Numbered from the stretch's first letter, positions 54,396 through 64,000 are shown. The stretch: DNA of 64,000 bases from Clostridium peptidivorans (GCF_900205925.1 NZ_OAOD01000002.1:1-64000), one strand, 5' to 3'. The notes: generated by a model from the letters alone, not told the origin. Translations and numbers: made by a program.

Positions 54396-54424
54396 AAATT
54401 CGACAAAAGATAGAGAATTCCTTC
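54396..54424 (-). promoter_or_regulatory. Sigma-H promoter with overlapping 0A box upstream of spo0A
   Basis: On the minus strand GAAGGAATT (54424-54416) and GTCGAATTT (54404-54396) are separated by 11 bases, matching the sigma-H consensus RnAGGAwWW-N11-RnnGAATwW. The heptamer TGTCGAA (54405-54399), the 0A box, overlaps the -10 element. Spo0A binding at this position could repress or modulate its own transcription. Confidence 0.7.
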
Positions 54425-54457
54425 TAAATAAAAAAATATTTTATCAAAACTATAATA

Positions 54458-54497
54458 GAATAGACAATATTTTAGTATATTATCTATTCTATTATAC
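54458..54497 (-). terminator. Terminator after spoIVB
   Basis: TAGAATAGACAATA pairs with TATTATCTATTCTA (one mismatch) around an A/T loop just past the spoIVB stop. Confidence 0.65.
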
Positions 54498-54515
54498 TAA
54501 GTATTTATTAAATTG

Positions 54516-55736
54516 TTAATTGTTATATTTAATTATGTCAGCTTCTTTTAGCATCCATTCTATATATATACCATATCCTGTATCTGGTTTATTTATAAGC
54601 ACATGTGTTACTGCACCGACTATCTTATTATCTTGTATTATAGGACTTCCGCTCATTCCCTGTACTATACCGCCGGTTTTATTTAAAAGTTCCTTATCTG
54701 TAACTCTAATTATCATACTTTTAGGTCCTGGTTGACTTTGTGGGAGTAGCTTTTCAATTATAATATCATAAGTTTTAGGTTGGTTTCCTTCTATAGTAGT
54801 ATATATTTTTGCTGGGCCTTCTTTAATTTCATGTCTTAAAGCTATAGGCATTTTTTTTGCATATTTATTTTTTAACTCTAAATTTGCTTTACCAAAAATA
54901 CCACATTCGCTATTTCGCATAATTTTTCCAAGAGCTATATCCTCATCAATAAATATTCCTTTTAATTCTCCTGGAGATCTTTTCACTCCTTTTCTTACAG
55001 AAACAATTGATGAATTTATTATCTGTCCTGATCCTATTGGAAGTATTGAACCTGTATCAACATCTGTTATCGGATGACCTAATGCTGCGAATATCTTATT
55101 ATCATCATCATAAAATGTTAAAGTTCCAACTCCCGCTGTAGAGTCTCTTATCCATAATCCAATTTTATATTTCCCATTTATATCTTTAATAGGTTTTATA
55201 ATCTTTTCTATGATTTTTCCTTGTCTATCTATAATTACATTTAAATCTTTTCCTTCTGCAATATTTACTAAAGATGAAGTTTTTTCGGTCCCTGTAACCT
55301 TATCACCATTTATTTCTATAATATTATCCCCAATTTCTATACCTGCTTGTGCTCCCGGGCTTGTGATTTTCCCTTTAGAAGTTTCTACATCTGATAATGC
55401 AATTACTAAAACACCTTTTGTTTTAAGTTTTACTCCTACTGGTTGACCTCCTGGATATAGTCTTATTTCCTCTGGTACTGATTTCACTTCTACAGTTTTA
55501 ACCTTTAATATTCCAAGTAAGCTTACATTTACATTTTTACTTTGACTATTTAATCTGCTTGATGCCTTGACAGTATTTTCTTGAACCAATCTTATTATAT
55601 TGCTTGATTCAAGTCTTTCTCCTTCTCTTATAAAAATTGTAGTTGGTATGTTGAAAGCTTTATAATAGGCAACCAAAGTAAATAACAGGATGGATAACAC
55701 AAAACAAAGTGTATATTTAATTTTAAATTTTCTCAT
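54516..55736 (-). CDS. spoIVB: SpoIVB peptidase (S55)
   Basis: The 406-residue protein has an N-terminal membrane anchor, a PDZ domain (about residues 100-190, GAQAGIEIGDNIIEING) and an S55 serine peptidase domain with GMSGSPI as catalytic Ser site and a His in LGHPITD. SpoIVB is secreted from the forespore and activates the SpoIVFB protease to release sigma-K. GGAGG lies seven bases before the second of two adjacent ATG codons, which I take as the start. It lies between recN and spo0A, the standard order. Confidence 0.94.
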   Translation of the reverse strand: MRKFKIKYTLCFVLSILLFTLVAYYKAFNIPTTIFIREGERLESSNIIRLVQENTVKASSRLNSQSKNVNVSLLGILKVKTVEVKSVPEEIRLYPGGQPVGVKLKTKGVLVIALSDVETSKGKITSPGAQAGIEIGDNIIEINGDKVTGTEKTSSLVNIAEGKDLNVIIDRQGKIIEKIIKPIKDINGKYKIGLWIRDSTAGVGTLTFYDDDNKIFAALGHPITDVDTGSILPIGSGQIINSSIVSVRKGVKRSPGELKGIFIDEDIALGKIMRNSECGIFGKANLELKNKYAKKMPIALRHEIKEGPAKIYTTIEGNQPKTYDIIIEKLLPQSQPGPKSMIIRVTDKELLNKTGGIVQGMSGSPIIQDNKIVGAVTHVLINKPDTGYGIYIEWMLKEADIIKYNN

Positions 55737-55865
55737 CATTATACCTCCTGTCTTTATTTTTATATCTTTAAGTTGCCCAGTTAAAAAATTTATTATGTTA
55801 TTATTCTTTTGTATATGCAGTTAAGTATTACTTGTTTAAACTAAAATTAATAATTAAAATCAAAA

Positions 55866-55902
55866 AAAAGGTTACAATAACATTATTTATTGTAACCCTT
55901 TT
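55866..55902 (-). terminator. Terminator between recN and spoIVB
   Basis: GGTTACAATA pairs with TATTGTAACC around an A/T loop, with A and T runs on both flanks. It gives spoIVB its own transcription unit. Confidence 0.75.
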
Positions 55903-55922
55903 CTTCTTTTATATTCTTTTGA

Positions 55923-57614
55923 TCACATCTCTAGTTTTTTATGATTAGCTAAGGCTATCATTTCTTCAGCATGTCTTAATGTAAGATTTGTTACTTCTGT
56001 TCCACCTATCATCCTAGCTATTTCTTCTGATTTTTCCTTATCGCTTAACTTATTTATAGAAGTATATGTTTTATCACTTATAACTTCTTTAGCAACCTGA
56101 TAATGAACATCAGATATGCAAGCTATTTGTGGAAGATGAGTTACACAAAAAACTTGATGCGTTTTAGAAATACTATACATTTTTTCTCCTACACTTTGTG
56201 CAATTCTTCCACTAATTCCAGTATCTATTTCATCAAAGATTACAGATGGAATTTTATCTTTATTCACAAATACTGTTTTTAAAGCTAACATAATTCTGGA
56301 TAATTCTCCACCTGATACCACTTTTTCTAATGGCTTTAATGGTTCTCCAGGATTAGTTGAAATTAAAAATTTAACTTTGTCCAATCCATTTTCATTAAAT
56401 TCTTCTTTTAATTCTACAGAAACTTTAAAAGTACTTTTTTCTAAACCTATATAATTTAATTCTTCTTTTATTTTAGCTTGCAAAACATTTGCAAATTCTT
56501 CTCTAAGAGAATGTATTTTATATGCTTTTTCTTTAAGTTCTTTTAGTATAATCTCTTTTTTATAATTTAATTCTTCTATTATAGCTTCACTATTTATAAG
56601 TTCTTCATATTGCACACTTATCTTATCTCTATAATTTAAAATTTCTTTTATACTATTTCCATATTTCTTTTTTAAACTACCTATTTGAAAAAGTCTACTG
56701 TTTATCGTATTTAATTCTTCTTCATCATAATATATAGAATCCTTAATTTCTCTAATATCTCTTATATTTTCTTCTAAATTATAATAAGTTTCCTCTAATG
56801 AAATAGATACTTTTTTTATTTTTTCCATATGATTTTCTACAGACTTTAAATCTCTTACTATAGATCCTATGCTATCTATTATAGAAGAAGTATTTTCGTC
56901 TCCATCATATAACATTTTATAACTTAATGATAATGACTTATTTATTTTTTCAGAATTAGATAATATATTATATCTTTCTTCTAATTCTTCTTCTTCGTCT
57001 GTTTTCAACTTAGCAGCATTTATTTCTTCTAATTGATATTTTAAAAAATCTATTGTCTTTTCTCTTTCTCCATTTTTCCCCGTTAAATCGAATATTTTAT
57101 TTTCTATTTCATTTAATTCTTCATATGAATTTTTATAGTCATTTAGATATTCTCCCAATGCTTCTTCTCCAAAATAATCTAAGTATGTTATATGATTAGA
57201 GTGATCTAATAAGTTTTGATTTTCATGTTGTCCATGTATATCAAGCAAAGTTTCTGTCAGCATTTTAAGTTGAGAAAGAATCATTGACCTTCCATTTACT
57301 TTAGCAATACTTTTTCCGGATTGAAATGTTTCTCTACTTATTATTATCCAATCCTCATATTCTATACCTTGTTTTATAAGCTCTTCCTTAGATTTCTCGT
57401 TTTCTAAAGTAAATATAGCTTCTACAAAGGTTTTATCTTCTCCTGTTCGTATAAAATCCCTATTAAATTTGCCTCCTAAAACATAATTTATAGCATCGAT
57501 TAATATAGATTTTCCTGCTCCAGTTTCCCCAGAAAGTACGTTAAAGCCATTATCAAACGATATGCTTAATTCTTCAATTAAAGCAAAGTTTTTAATATTT
57601 AACTGAAGAAGCAT
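55923..57614 (-). CDS. recN: DNA repair protein RecN
   Basis: The 563-residue SMC-like ATPase has Walker A GETGAGKS, a long central coiled coil (about residues 160-380), the signature VSGGELSRIMLALK and Walker B VIFDEIDTGISG. RecN binds DNA ends and starts double-strand-break repair. It lies 1 bp after argR, a conserved order in Firmicutes. Confidence 0.96.
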   Translation of the reverse strand: MLLQLNIKNFALIEELSISFDNGFNVLSGETGAGKSILIDAINYVLGGKFNRDFIRTGEDKTFVEAIFTLENEKSKEELIKQGIEYEDWIIISRETFQSGKSIAKVNGRSMILSQLKMLTETLLDIHGQHENQNLLDHSNHITYLDYFGEEALGEYLNDYKNSYEELNEIENKIFDLTGKNGEREKTIDFLKYQLEEINAAKLKTDEEEELEERYNILSNSEKINKSLSLSYKMLYDGDENTSSIIDSIGSIVRDLKSVENHMEKIKKVSISLEETYYNLEENIRDIREIKDSIYYDEEELNTINSRLFQIGSLKKKYGNSIKEILNYRDKISVQYEELINSEAIIEELNYKKEIILKELKEKAYKIHSLREEFANVLQAKIKEELNYIGLEKSTFKVSVELKEEFNENGLDKVKFLISTNPGEPLKPLEKVVSGGELSRIMLALKTVFVNKDKIPSVIFDEIDTGISGRIAQSVGEKMYSISKTHQVFCVTHLPQIACISDVHYQVAKEVISDKTYTSINKLSDKEKSEEIARMIGGTEVTNLTLRHAEEMIALANHKKLEM

Positions 57615-57615
57615 T

Positions 57616-58077
57616 TTAATCCTCCTGTTCTAATAACATTTTTTTCATTCTTTGTGTTATAATTGAAGCTTGCTCCTCGGTTCTTGCCATTACAAATATA
57701 GTATTGTCTCCTGCTAAAGTACCGGCAATCCCCTGAAAATGTAGTGTATCTATGGCCTCTGCTGCTGCTGAAGCCGAGCCTGACAATGTTTTTATAACCA
57801 CAAAATTATTTACATTTTCTACACTTGTAACAGTTTGAGTAAATATATTTACAAGCTTATTTGATAGATAATTTTCAGTATGCATGATAGTTGCATATTT
57901 ATATTTCCCTGAATTTGATAGTACTTTTATTAGTTTCAGTTCCTTTATATCACGAGATACTGTGGCTTGAGTTACATTCATTCCACCTTTTCTAAGTTCT
58001 TCTGCTAATTCTTCCTGTGTTTCAATATCTTTGCCTGTAATTAGCTCTAGTATTTTGGCGTGACGAGTTACCTTCAT
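57616..58077 (-). CDS. argR: Arginine repressor ArgR/AhrC
   Basis: The 153-residue protein has the N-terminal winged helix (TQATVSRDIKELKLIKV) and the C-terminal arginine-binding hexamerisation domain (GTLAGDNTIFVMAR). It represses arginine biosynthesis and may activate its breakdown. GAAGGTG stands before the ATG at 58077, five codons into the longer frame. It sits between nadK and recN. Confidence 0.94.
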   Translation of the reverse strand: MKVTRHAKILELITGKDIETQEELAEELRKGGMNVTQATVSRDIKELKLIKVLSNSGKYKYATIMHTENYLSNKLVNIFTQTVTSVENVNNFVVIKTLSGSASAAAEAIDTLHFQGIAGTLAGDNTIFVMARTEEQASIITQRMKKMLLEQED

Positions 58078-58101
58078 ATATTTCACCTTCACATTCTTTC
58101 G

Positions 58102-58926
58102 TTATAAATATAATTTTTTTCTTAAAATACTAAAATAATCTTCTCCATTTAATCTTATAAGCTTACATTTATATGGTGCATTTTCTATTACTATATCATT
58201 TATGATACCTAAGTCTACTGGTTCAAGCCCGTCTGCTGCAACATGTATACTGCTTCTTCTACGTTCAGTTATAATTTTTACTTTACTATCTCCATGAAGA
58301 ACTATACTTCTCATACCTAAAGAATGAGAACAAATAGGTGTTATGCTTATCACATCTAATGTAGGATATATTATAGGCCCACCTGCTGAAAGCGAATAAG
58401 CTGTAGATCCTGTTGGAGTTGATATTATAACTCCATCAGATACAAAGGTAGTATAATAGTTGTCATTTACATAAATTTTATATTTTGCTACTCTTCCAAT
58501 AGCACCTTTAGCTATAACTACATCATTTAATGCATAAAGTATTTTAGCGTCATTAGGGAATTCGATACTGCATTGTATCATCTTTCTATTCTCTAAAGTA
58601 TAGTTATTATTTAAAATATTTTTTATGGCAAAACTAAAATCTGCACTTTCTACCTCTGCTAAAAAACCTAAATGTCCTATGTTTATTCCTAAAATAGGTA
58701 TACCATATTTAGAAACATATTTAGATGTATTAAGTATAGTACCATCTCCACCAAGTACAATTACTACATCAAGATATTTGCTCTCTTCATTTTCTAATCC
58801 TTTACAATCCTTATATACCTTTATATCTATATTATTATCTTGATTTTTTATCTTTTGTACTATAGAAGCTAATATATTCCCACTAATATCCTTATCTGTA
58901 TTCACATTAATCCCTATGTTTTTCAT
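58102..58926 (-). CDS. nadK: NAD kinase
   Basis: The 274-residue enzyme phosphorylates NAD to NADP. It shows the GGDG motif (VVLGGDGTIL), NDVVIAKG and the TPTGSTAYSLSAGGPI substrate loop. Two ATG codons lie together. The second is placed six bases behind GAGGT and overlaps the tlyA stop codon, which couples translation of the two. Confidence 0.95.
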   Translation of the reverse strand: MKNIGINVNTDKDISGNILASIVQKIKNQDNNIDIKVYKDCKGLENEESKYLDVVIVLGGDGTILNTSKYVSKYGIPILGINIGHLGFLAEVESADFSFAIKNILNNNYTLENRKMIQCSIEFPNDAKILYALNDVVIAKGAIGRVAKYKIYVNDNYYTTFVSDGVIISTPTGSTAYSLSAGGPIIYPTLDVISITPICSHSLGMRSIVLHGDSKVKIITERRRSSIHVAADGLEPVDLGIINDIVIENAPYKCKLIRLNGEDYFSILRKKLYL

Positions 58927-59747
58927 CATTTTACCTCATCTAATTCCCCGTGAGATAAACTTACTATCTCTTTTATTTTTTCATCTTTAAAATCAAAAGC
59001 TATTTCATGGTCTTTAGTAAAATATATCAAATACTCAATATTGCCTTCAGGTCCTTTTATAGGCGAATAATCTATATCTATAATGTTAAGATCTAACTTT
59101 CTTATAAAGGTTACTATTTTAATTATTACTTCTTCATGAGTTGATTTTTCTCTTACTACTCCCTTTTTACCAACTTTATCTCTTCCTGCTTCAAATTGAG
59201 GTTTTATTAATGCCATTATAGAACCTTTATCATTTAATAAATTTATTGCTGCAGGAATTATTTTTTCTAGAGATATAAAAGACACATCTATACTTGCAAA
59301 ATCTGCATATTCTCCTACCTCTTCATAGGTTACATATCTAAAGTTGGTTCTTTCCATGCATACTACCCTTGGATCCACTCTAAGTTTCCAAGCTAACTGC
59401 CCATATCCTACATCTATAGAATATACCTTACATGCTCCATTTTGAAGCATACAATCTGTAAACCCACCTGTTGAAGCACCTATGTCTATACATACCTTAT
59501 CTTTAAGCTCTATGCCAAAGGATTTTATGGCCTTTTCAAGCTTATATCCTCCTCTGCTTACATAGGGCATTTTTTCTCCCTTAAACTCTATATTTGAACT
59601 TACTTTTACTTTTTCTCCGCACTTGTCAACTCTTAATCCATCTATAAATATTTCTCCTGCCATTATACTTGCACGTGCTCTTTCTCTTGAAGAAAAGATA
59701 CCTTCTTCGACTAAAAGTATATCCAGTCTTAATTTGCTTTCCGCCAT
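58926..59747 (-). CDS. tlyA: TlyA-family rRNA 2'-O-methyltransferase
   Basis: The 273-residue protein has an N-terminal S4 RNA-binding domain (LDILLVEEGIFSSRERARASIMAG) and an FtsJ-like SAM methyltransferase domain (CIDIGASTGGFTDCML). TlyA proteins methylate rRNA and were earlier named hemolysins. It is 13 bp after dxs and overlaps nadK. Confidence 0.93.
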   Translation of the reverse strand: MAESKLRLDILLVEEGIFSSRERARASIMAGEIFIDGLRVDKCGEKVKVSSNIEFKGEKMPYVSRGGYKLEKAIKSFGIELKDKVCIDIGASTGGFTDCMLQNGACKVYSIDVGYGQLAWKLRVDPRVVCMERTNFRYVTYEEVGEYADFASIDVSFISLEKIIPAAINLLNDKGSIMALIKPQFEAGRDKVGKKGVVREKSTHEEVIIKIVTFIRKLDLNIIDIDYSPIKGPEGNIEYLIYFTKDHEIAFDFKDEKIKEIVSLSHGELDEVK

Positions 59748-59760
59748 ACCTTACTCCTTT

Positions 59761-61623
59761 TTAAATAAATTTTATTACCTTTTCTACTATTCCATCGCTA
59801 TCAATACTACTAGCCTTATAAAAAACATCTATATTACCATGAGGAATAAATTCATCTTTAAATCCTAAATTTATAACCTTAGTAGCTGAATTTATACTTT
59901 GAATGTATTCTAACACCAAAGAACCAAATCCCCCTGTAACTATATTATCTTCTATTGTAATAATGCATTTTTTTGTTTTAGAAAATTTACTTAAAAGTTC
60001 AATATCTATAGGTTTCACGAATACTGCATTCACAACTCCTATTTTAATTCCCATTTTCAATAGCTTTTCTCTAGCAATTAATGCATTTTGAACCATCTTT
60101 CCTACTGCTATTATGCTAATATCTCCTTCATCATACATTGTTTCCCACTTACCATATTTAAATTCAGTTAAAGGGTTTAATTCTAAATCTAAAATATCTC
60201 CACCTCTTGGATATCTAATGGCTATGGGGTTATTTTGATTAAATGCCCATTTAAACATAGGCTCCATTTCTTCTACACATTTAGGAGCCATTATAGTCAT
60301 ATTTGGTATATGAGCTAAATAAGATAAATCAAATACTCCTTGATGCGTTTCTCCATCTGCACCTACTATTCCCGCTCTATCAATAGCAAGTACTACTGGA
60401 AGCTTTTGAATACATATGTCATGTATTACTTGATCATAAGCTCTTTGAAGAAATGTAGAATATACAGCAAATACTGGTTTTAGCCCTTGAGAGGCCATTC
60501 CTGCTGCCATAGTTACTGCATGCTGTTCTGCTATACCTACATCAAAAAATCTTCCTTTATATTTGTCTGCAAATTCCTGAAGTCCTGTCCCATCTCTCAT
60601 TGCTGCTGTAATTGCTACTATCTTATTATCTTCCTCAGCTAATTTTACCATTGCATTACCAAAAGCTTTAGAATATGATATTCCTCCTGTCACGGCAACT
60701 TCTCCACTTTGTAAGTTAAATGGTCCTATGCCGTGAAATTTTCCAGGATTCATTTCAGCAAACTTATATCCTTTACCCTTTTTGGTAATAATATGTATAA
60801 TCACAGGTCCATTAATTGATTTTGCTTTTTCTAAGATATTACTTACTTCATTTATATTATGTCCATCTATAGGGCCTAAGTATTTTATTCCCATATTTTC
60901 AAAGAGCATTCCCGGAACTACCATTTGTTTTATACCATTTTTAACTCTTTCTAAAGTACGAGCCATACCACCACCTATACTAGGTATCTTTTTTAAAATT
61001 CCATCTATATCTTGTTTTAATTTATTATACCCAGGATCCATTCTTATTTTACTTAAATATGTAGAAATTCCACCTACATTCTTTCCTATAGACATTTGAT
61101 TATCATTTAATATTATTATCATCTTAGTTTTACTGTATCCCACATCATTTAACGCTTCAAGAGCCATTCCACCAGTTAAGGCTCCATCACCAATTACAGC
61201 AATAACTTCATGTTTTTCTCCTTTTAAATCTCTAGCTCTTGCCATACCTAATGCTGCAGAAATTGAAGTACTACTGTGTCCTGTTTGAAAATGATCATAT
61301 TCACTTTCTGAGACTTTAGGAAATCCACTAAGTCCACCATATTTTTTCAAAGTTTTAAATGCATTCATTCTTCCACTTAATATTTTATGAACATAGCATT
61401 GATGCCCTACGTCCCATATTATTTTATCCTTTTTAAAATTAAATATATTGTACAGGCTTAAAGTAAGTTCTACTACTCCAAGATTTGACGCCAAATGTCC
61501 ACCAGTCTTAGAAACACTTTCGATCAAAAAGCTTCTTATCTCATGAGCAAAACTATTTAACTCCTCTATAGTCATATTTTTAATATCATTGGGCTCTTTA
61601 TATTCGTTTAAAATACTTTTCAT
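59761..61623 (-). CDS. dxs: 1-deoxy-D-xylulose-5-phosphate synthase
   Basis: The 620-residue thiamine-dependent enzyme condenses pyruvate and glyceraldehyde-3-phosphate, the first step of the MEP isoprenoid pathway. It has the TPP motif [15 protein letters not shown], the transketolase central domain with [12 protein letters not shown] and the C-terminal transketolase domain. It follows oapA by 3 bp and supplies precursors for IspA in the same operon. Confidence 0.96.
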   Translation of the reverse strand: MKSILNEYKEPNDIKNMTIEELNSFAHEIRSFLIESVSKTGGHLASNLGVVELTLSLYNIFNFKKDKIIWDVGHQCYVHKILSGRMNAFKTLKKYGGLSGFPKVSESEYDHFQTGHSSTSISAALGMARARDLKGEKHEVIAVIGDGALTGGMALEALNDVGYSKTKMIIILNDNQMSIGKNVGGISTYLSKIRMDPGYNKLKQDIDGILKKIPSIGGGMARTLERVKNGIKQMVVPGMLFENMGIKYLGPIDGHNINEVSNILEKAKSINGPVIIHIITKKGKGYKFAEMNPGKFHGIGPFNLQSGEVAVTGGISYSKAFGNAMVKLAEEDNKIVAITAAMRDGTGLQEFADKYKGRFFDVGIAEQHAVTMAAGMASQGLKPVFAVYSTFLQRAYDQVIHDICIQKLPVVLAIDRAGIVGADGETHQGVFDLSYLAHIPNMTIMAPKCVEEMEPMFKWAFNQNNPIAIRYPRGGDILDLELNPLTEFKYGKWETMYDEGDISIIAVGKMVQNALIAREKLLKMGIKIGVVNAVFVKPIDIELLSKFSKTKKCIITIEDNIVTGGFGSLVLEYIQSINSATKVINLGFKDEFIPHGNIDVFYKASSIDSDGIVEKVIKFI

Positions 61624-61626
61624 AAT

Positions 61627-62205
61627 TTATCTATCCTTTTTTATAAAATATATAATCTTAGATACTTTATCTATTACCTTATTACTTTGTTTCATTGCAA
61701 AACTTTTTCCTACGGCTTTGCCTCCTATAGTAGCTGCAGCTATAATTGACCCTATAAAAGCTGATATAAGAGCTGCATTTAATTCAGGCAATATTATAAT
61801 AATTTTTGCCAAAATTAAAGCTCCTATTCCTCCGCTTACTATGCCACATATATCTCCTACTACATCATTACAAAAATTAGATACTTTGTCTGCATTTTTT
61901 ATAAGCTTTACTGCTATTTTTGCTCCTGGAAGTTTTTTAGCTGCCTTTGCATGGAAAGGTTTTTCTTCAGCTGCAGTAACCGCCACTCCTATTATATCAA
62001 ATATGACACCTAAGATTATTATAAAAATTAATATAATAAAAGCTACTAATATATTTACATTTCTTAGTAGCACATCAGACAAAAGATTAACACTACCAGA
62101 TATTAATATAGACCATAATATTATGGTCACTACCCAGCTTGTTTCTTTCTTTTTTTTATTATCTTTTTGGAAATTATTACAATTAACTTTACTGTCAGCA
62201 TCCAA
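61627..62205 (-). CDS. oapA: OapA-like OLE RNA-associated membrane protein
   Basis: The 192-residue protein has about four membrane helices (around residues 25-45, 50-75, 120-140 and 142-165), a charged cytosolic loop with EEKPFHAKAAKKLPGAKIAVKLIKNADKVSNF, and a basic C-terminus. Position directly behind the OLE RNA and before dxs, size and topology match OapA, the membrane protein that binds OLE RNA in Halalkalibacterium (Bacillus) halodurans. It starts with TTG at 62205, nine bases behind GGAGG, and that ribosome site lies just past the RNA's 3' end. Confidence 0.85.
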   Translation of the reverse strand: MDADSKVNCNNFQKDNKKKKETSWVVTIILWSILISGSVNLLSDVLLRNVNILVAFIILIFIIILGVIFDIIGVAVTAAEEKPFHAKAAKKLPGAKIAVKLIKNADKVSNFCNDVVGDICGIVSGGIGALILAKIIIILPELNAALISAFIGSIIAAATIGGKAVGKSFAMKQSNKVIDKVSKIIYFIKKDR

Positions 62206-62232
62206 AACTTATATCCTCCAAAATATGTATAT

Positions 62233-62822
62233 AAAAAAGGTGGCAATAAACTGAGTAAACCTTGCGGCTTAGGTCCAGTAGGATTTCCCATAGGTCAACC
62301 TAAATGTCGCCATTTTGGCGGTTTCCCTTTAATTACCTATCTACTTTGTTTCCAAAAGCAGGACTGGATTGCCACTTAGTCCGCACTGCAATCCTCAGCA
62401 TATCTCTAAGTTGAACAGTCTAGGAGTTTTCCTCAACAGTTAGGTATCTCTCTAGCCTCTTTTGCAGCTTAGGTTTCAGCAAACAAATTCCTTTAATTTT
62501 GGCCAAAATTAAATGGTGTCACTGCTTTCCCCCTAAACCACTCAAGGCAGGCTACACTGCACATAGCTCTTCACCACATTGCAGGTTTAATCCATTTTCG
62601 TATAAAAGGTATCTAACCTTTTACACAATAAATGGTCTCCGCGAGGGTAGGGTCAGTTCCCGCATGCCGTTGCGGCTGCCCCATCCCCCTTACTCCCAGC
62701 ACCAACCCATGACTGGGCGTCATAAGCCAGCACAAGGAACTTCATCGATATGCCCTTTGGCGGATTTTTAGCCCCGCCTTCAAAAGATACTTACCCGACT
62801 AGAATACTGCACCACCTTTTAA
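62233..62822 (-). ncRNA. ole: OLE RNA (ornate large extremophilic RNA)
   Basis: About 590 nt of GC-richer, non-coding but highly structured DNA lies between ispA and oapA. A 9-bp closing stem pairs AAAAGGTGG at 62820-62812 with CCACCTTTT near 62243-62235, followed by a T run that marks the 3' end on the minus strand. Internal hairpins include GGCGGGG/CCGCC near 62775-62757. The gene order xseB-ispA-RNA-oapA-dxs is the known OLE context. OLE forms a membrane ribonucleoprotein with OapA and is linked to alcohol, Mg and cold stress in Bacillus halodurans. The assignment uses context and structure, not a covariance search. Confidence 0.85.
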
Positions 62823-62924
62823 AGGTTACACTATTATAGTTTAGATATATATTTAAAAATCAATTATAAATATCTACGTTAATGCTAACATATTGTATAC
62901 CTAATATGCTAAAAAGTCAACTTT

Positions 62925-63794
62925 TTAATATTCCCGTTTTAAAAGAATTACTGTGAGTTTTTCAAGACTTTCTGTATTTTTATCTATTTTGTTTAAAAGC
63001 TCTAAACACTCTTCTGTTAATTTCAAACACATCTGTTTAGATTCTTCTAACCCATATAGTTTTACAAAAGTACTCTTATTACTTTCCATATCTTTTTTAG
63101 CTGTTTTACCTATCTTATCTGAATCTCCTATTATATCCAATATATCATCCTTTATTTGAAAAGCCAATCCTAATTTTTCTCCAAACTCATTTAATATATT
63201 ATATTCTTCTTCTGTACTTTCACCTAATATAGCTCCTGCAAGTATGGAAGCTTTTATAAGTGCCCCAGTTTTTTTACTATGAATGTAATGTAACTTGTCT
63301 TTAGGTATATCTTCATTTTCACTCAGAATATCTACTGTTTGCCCACCTATCATTCCCTCTACTCCTGAAGCTTCTCCAATAAGAAGTGCTGCTTTTGCCC
63401 ATTTCTTATCTTCTCTTAATGAAAATTTAAAAAGTATATTTAAAGCTTCATTTAAAAGTCCATCTCCTGCAAGCACAGCTAGAGATTCACCAAATACTTT
63501 GTGATTTGTGGGCTTTCCACGTCTTAAATCGTCATTATCCATACATGGCAAGTCATCATGTATAAGTGAATATGTATGAATCATTTCTAAAGCTCCACAC
63601 ACAGGAATTATGTCTTCATAATTATCTTCAAACATATTATATGTAAGTATAGTTAAAATGGGTCTTATTCTTTTTCCTCCAATATTTAAACTATAACTCA
63701 TAGCTTCATATATTTTTTTATTATAAGAACCTTTATTTTGAAAATAATTTTTGAGCCAAGATTCTATTTCTTCTTTTAACTTATTGATATTCAA
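62925..63794 (-). CDS. ispA: Polyprenyl (farnesyl/geranyl) diphosphate synthase IspA
   Basis: The 289-residue enzyme lengthens isoprenoid diphosphates. It has the first Asp-rich motif DDLPCMDNDDLRRG and the second DDILD, with family helices between. I choose the TTG at 63794 as start because GAGGGAG stands before it and the resulting length equals the family norm. Longer ATG starts at 63845 or 63812 would overlap more of xseB. It is just upstream of the OLE RNA. Confidence 0.9.
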   Translation of the reverse strand: MNINKLKEEIESWLKNYFQNKGSYNKKIYEAMSYSLNIGGKRIRPILTILTYNMFEDNYEDIIPVCGALEMIHTYSLIHDDLPCMDNDDLRRGKPTNHKVFGESLAVLAGDGLLNEALNILFKFSLREDKKWAKAALLIGEASGVEGMIGGQTVDILSENEDIPKDKLHYIHSKKTGALIKASILAGAILGESTEEEYNILNEFGEKLGLAFQIKDDILDIIGDSDKIGKTAKKDMESNKSTFVKLYGLEESKQMCLKLTEECLELLNKIDKNTESLEKLTVILLKREY

Positions 63795-63996
63795 AGTTTT
63801 CTTCTCCCTCATCCATAAGTATTTTAATTTTACTTTCTGAATCATTTAAAATCTTATAAAGCTTATTACAAATTTTAATACCTTCTTCATATTTTTTCAT
63901 AGAATCCTCTAGAGATATTTCTCCATTATCCATGCTACTTAATATTTCTTCCAATCTAGTCATTAACCCTTCATAGGTTTCAGCTTTTCTCCCCAT
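63781..63996 (-). CDS. xseB: Exodeoxyribonuclease VII small subunit
   Basis: The 71-residue protein matches XseB: YEGLMTRLEEILSSMDNGEISLEDSMKKYEEGIKI, a two-helix coiled structure that binds XseA. The ATG at 63996 is the most likely start but its ribosome site is only partly inside the window. The xseA gene would be upstream beyond the end. It overlaps the ispA start by 14 nt. Confidence 0.92.
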   Translation of the reverse strand: MGRKAETYEGLMTRLEEILSSMDNGEISLEDSMKKYEEGIKICNKLYKILNDSESKIKILMDEGEENFEYQ

Positions 63997-64000
63997 AAAA

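Noticed and set aside
62167..62771. Short plus-strand frames of 70 and 90 codons over the OLE region
   Set aside because: They have no ribosome sites, and the DNA is better explained as a structured RNA on the other strand.
1..64000. CRISPR arrays, tRNA or rRNA genes, intact insertion sequences, prophage
   Set aside because: No regularly spaced repeats, no cloverleaf or rRNA-like segments, and no transposase or phage structural genes were seen.

Overview
The window is AT-rich DNA from an anaerobic, endospore-forming Firmicute, most likely Clostridium sensu stricto. The evidence is very low GC, strong GGAGG ribosome sites, spo0A, spoIVB, spoIIM and ytfJ, a one-polypeptide pyruvate:ferredoxin oxidoreductase, an Etf-linked lactate dehydrogenase and the scpAB-cca order. 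No species is claimed. No tRNA, rRNA, CRISPR array, prophage or intact insertion sequence was seen.

Region 1 (1-12.8 kb) is a copper-handling island. Two paralogous OmpR-type two-component systems flank csoR, a 45-aa LDCC-motif peptide, copA, copZ, an HMA/SafE/cupredoxin fusion, a Met-rich secreted protein, a small Cys-rich membrane peptide, a Lit-type lipoprotein transacylase and a SHOCT protein. Six promoters here share one architecture, CTTCATA-N4-CTTCATA-N9-TATAAT with no -35 box, which suggests one response-regulator regulon. A CsoR-type dyad precedes csoR, so the pump genes appear to be both activated and repressed.

Region 2 (12.9-19.2 kb) is fermentative: thiolase, then an Etf-dependent lactate dehydrogenase, EtfA with a ferredoxin domain, EtfB, a 5'-truncated lactate permease and a FadR-family regulator with a TGGT-N3-ACCA operator. 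Region 3 (19.3-37.6 kb) is mixed: a secreted amidase, an unassigned two-gene flavin/iron-sulfur module, a SigY-like sigma/ABC operon, a MATE exporter, an AraC regulator with a glycosidase-like tail, a DUF3787 spore-surface-type peptide, PFOR, a threonine-synthase-like enzyme and a divergent transporter.

Region 4 (37.7-54.4 kb) holds housekeeping and sporulation genes: S1-domain protein, HAD nucleotidase, two D,D-carboxypeptidases, DUF2953-ytfJ, scpB-scpA, cca, a C69 dipeptidase, nucleoside phosphorylases, a XerD-like recombinase whose catalytic motifs are altered, spoIIM and spo0A with a visible sigma-H promoter and 0A box. Region 5 (54.5-64 kb), all on the minus strand, runs xseB-ispA-OLE RNA-oapA-dxs-tlyA-nadK-argR-recN, then spoIVB. 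The roughly 590-nt OLE RNA beside its membrane partner OapA is the most remarkable RNA feature of the window.
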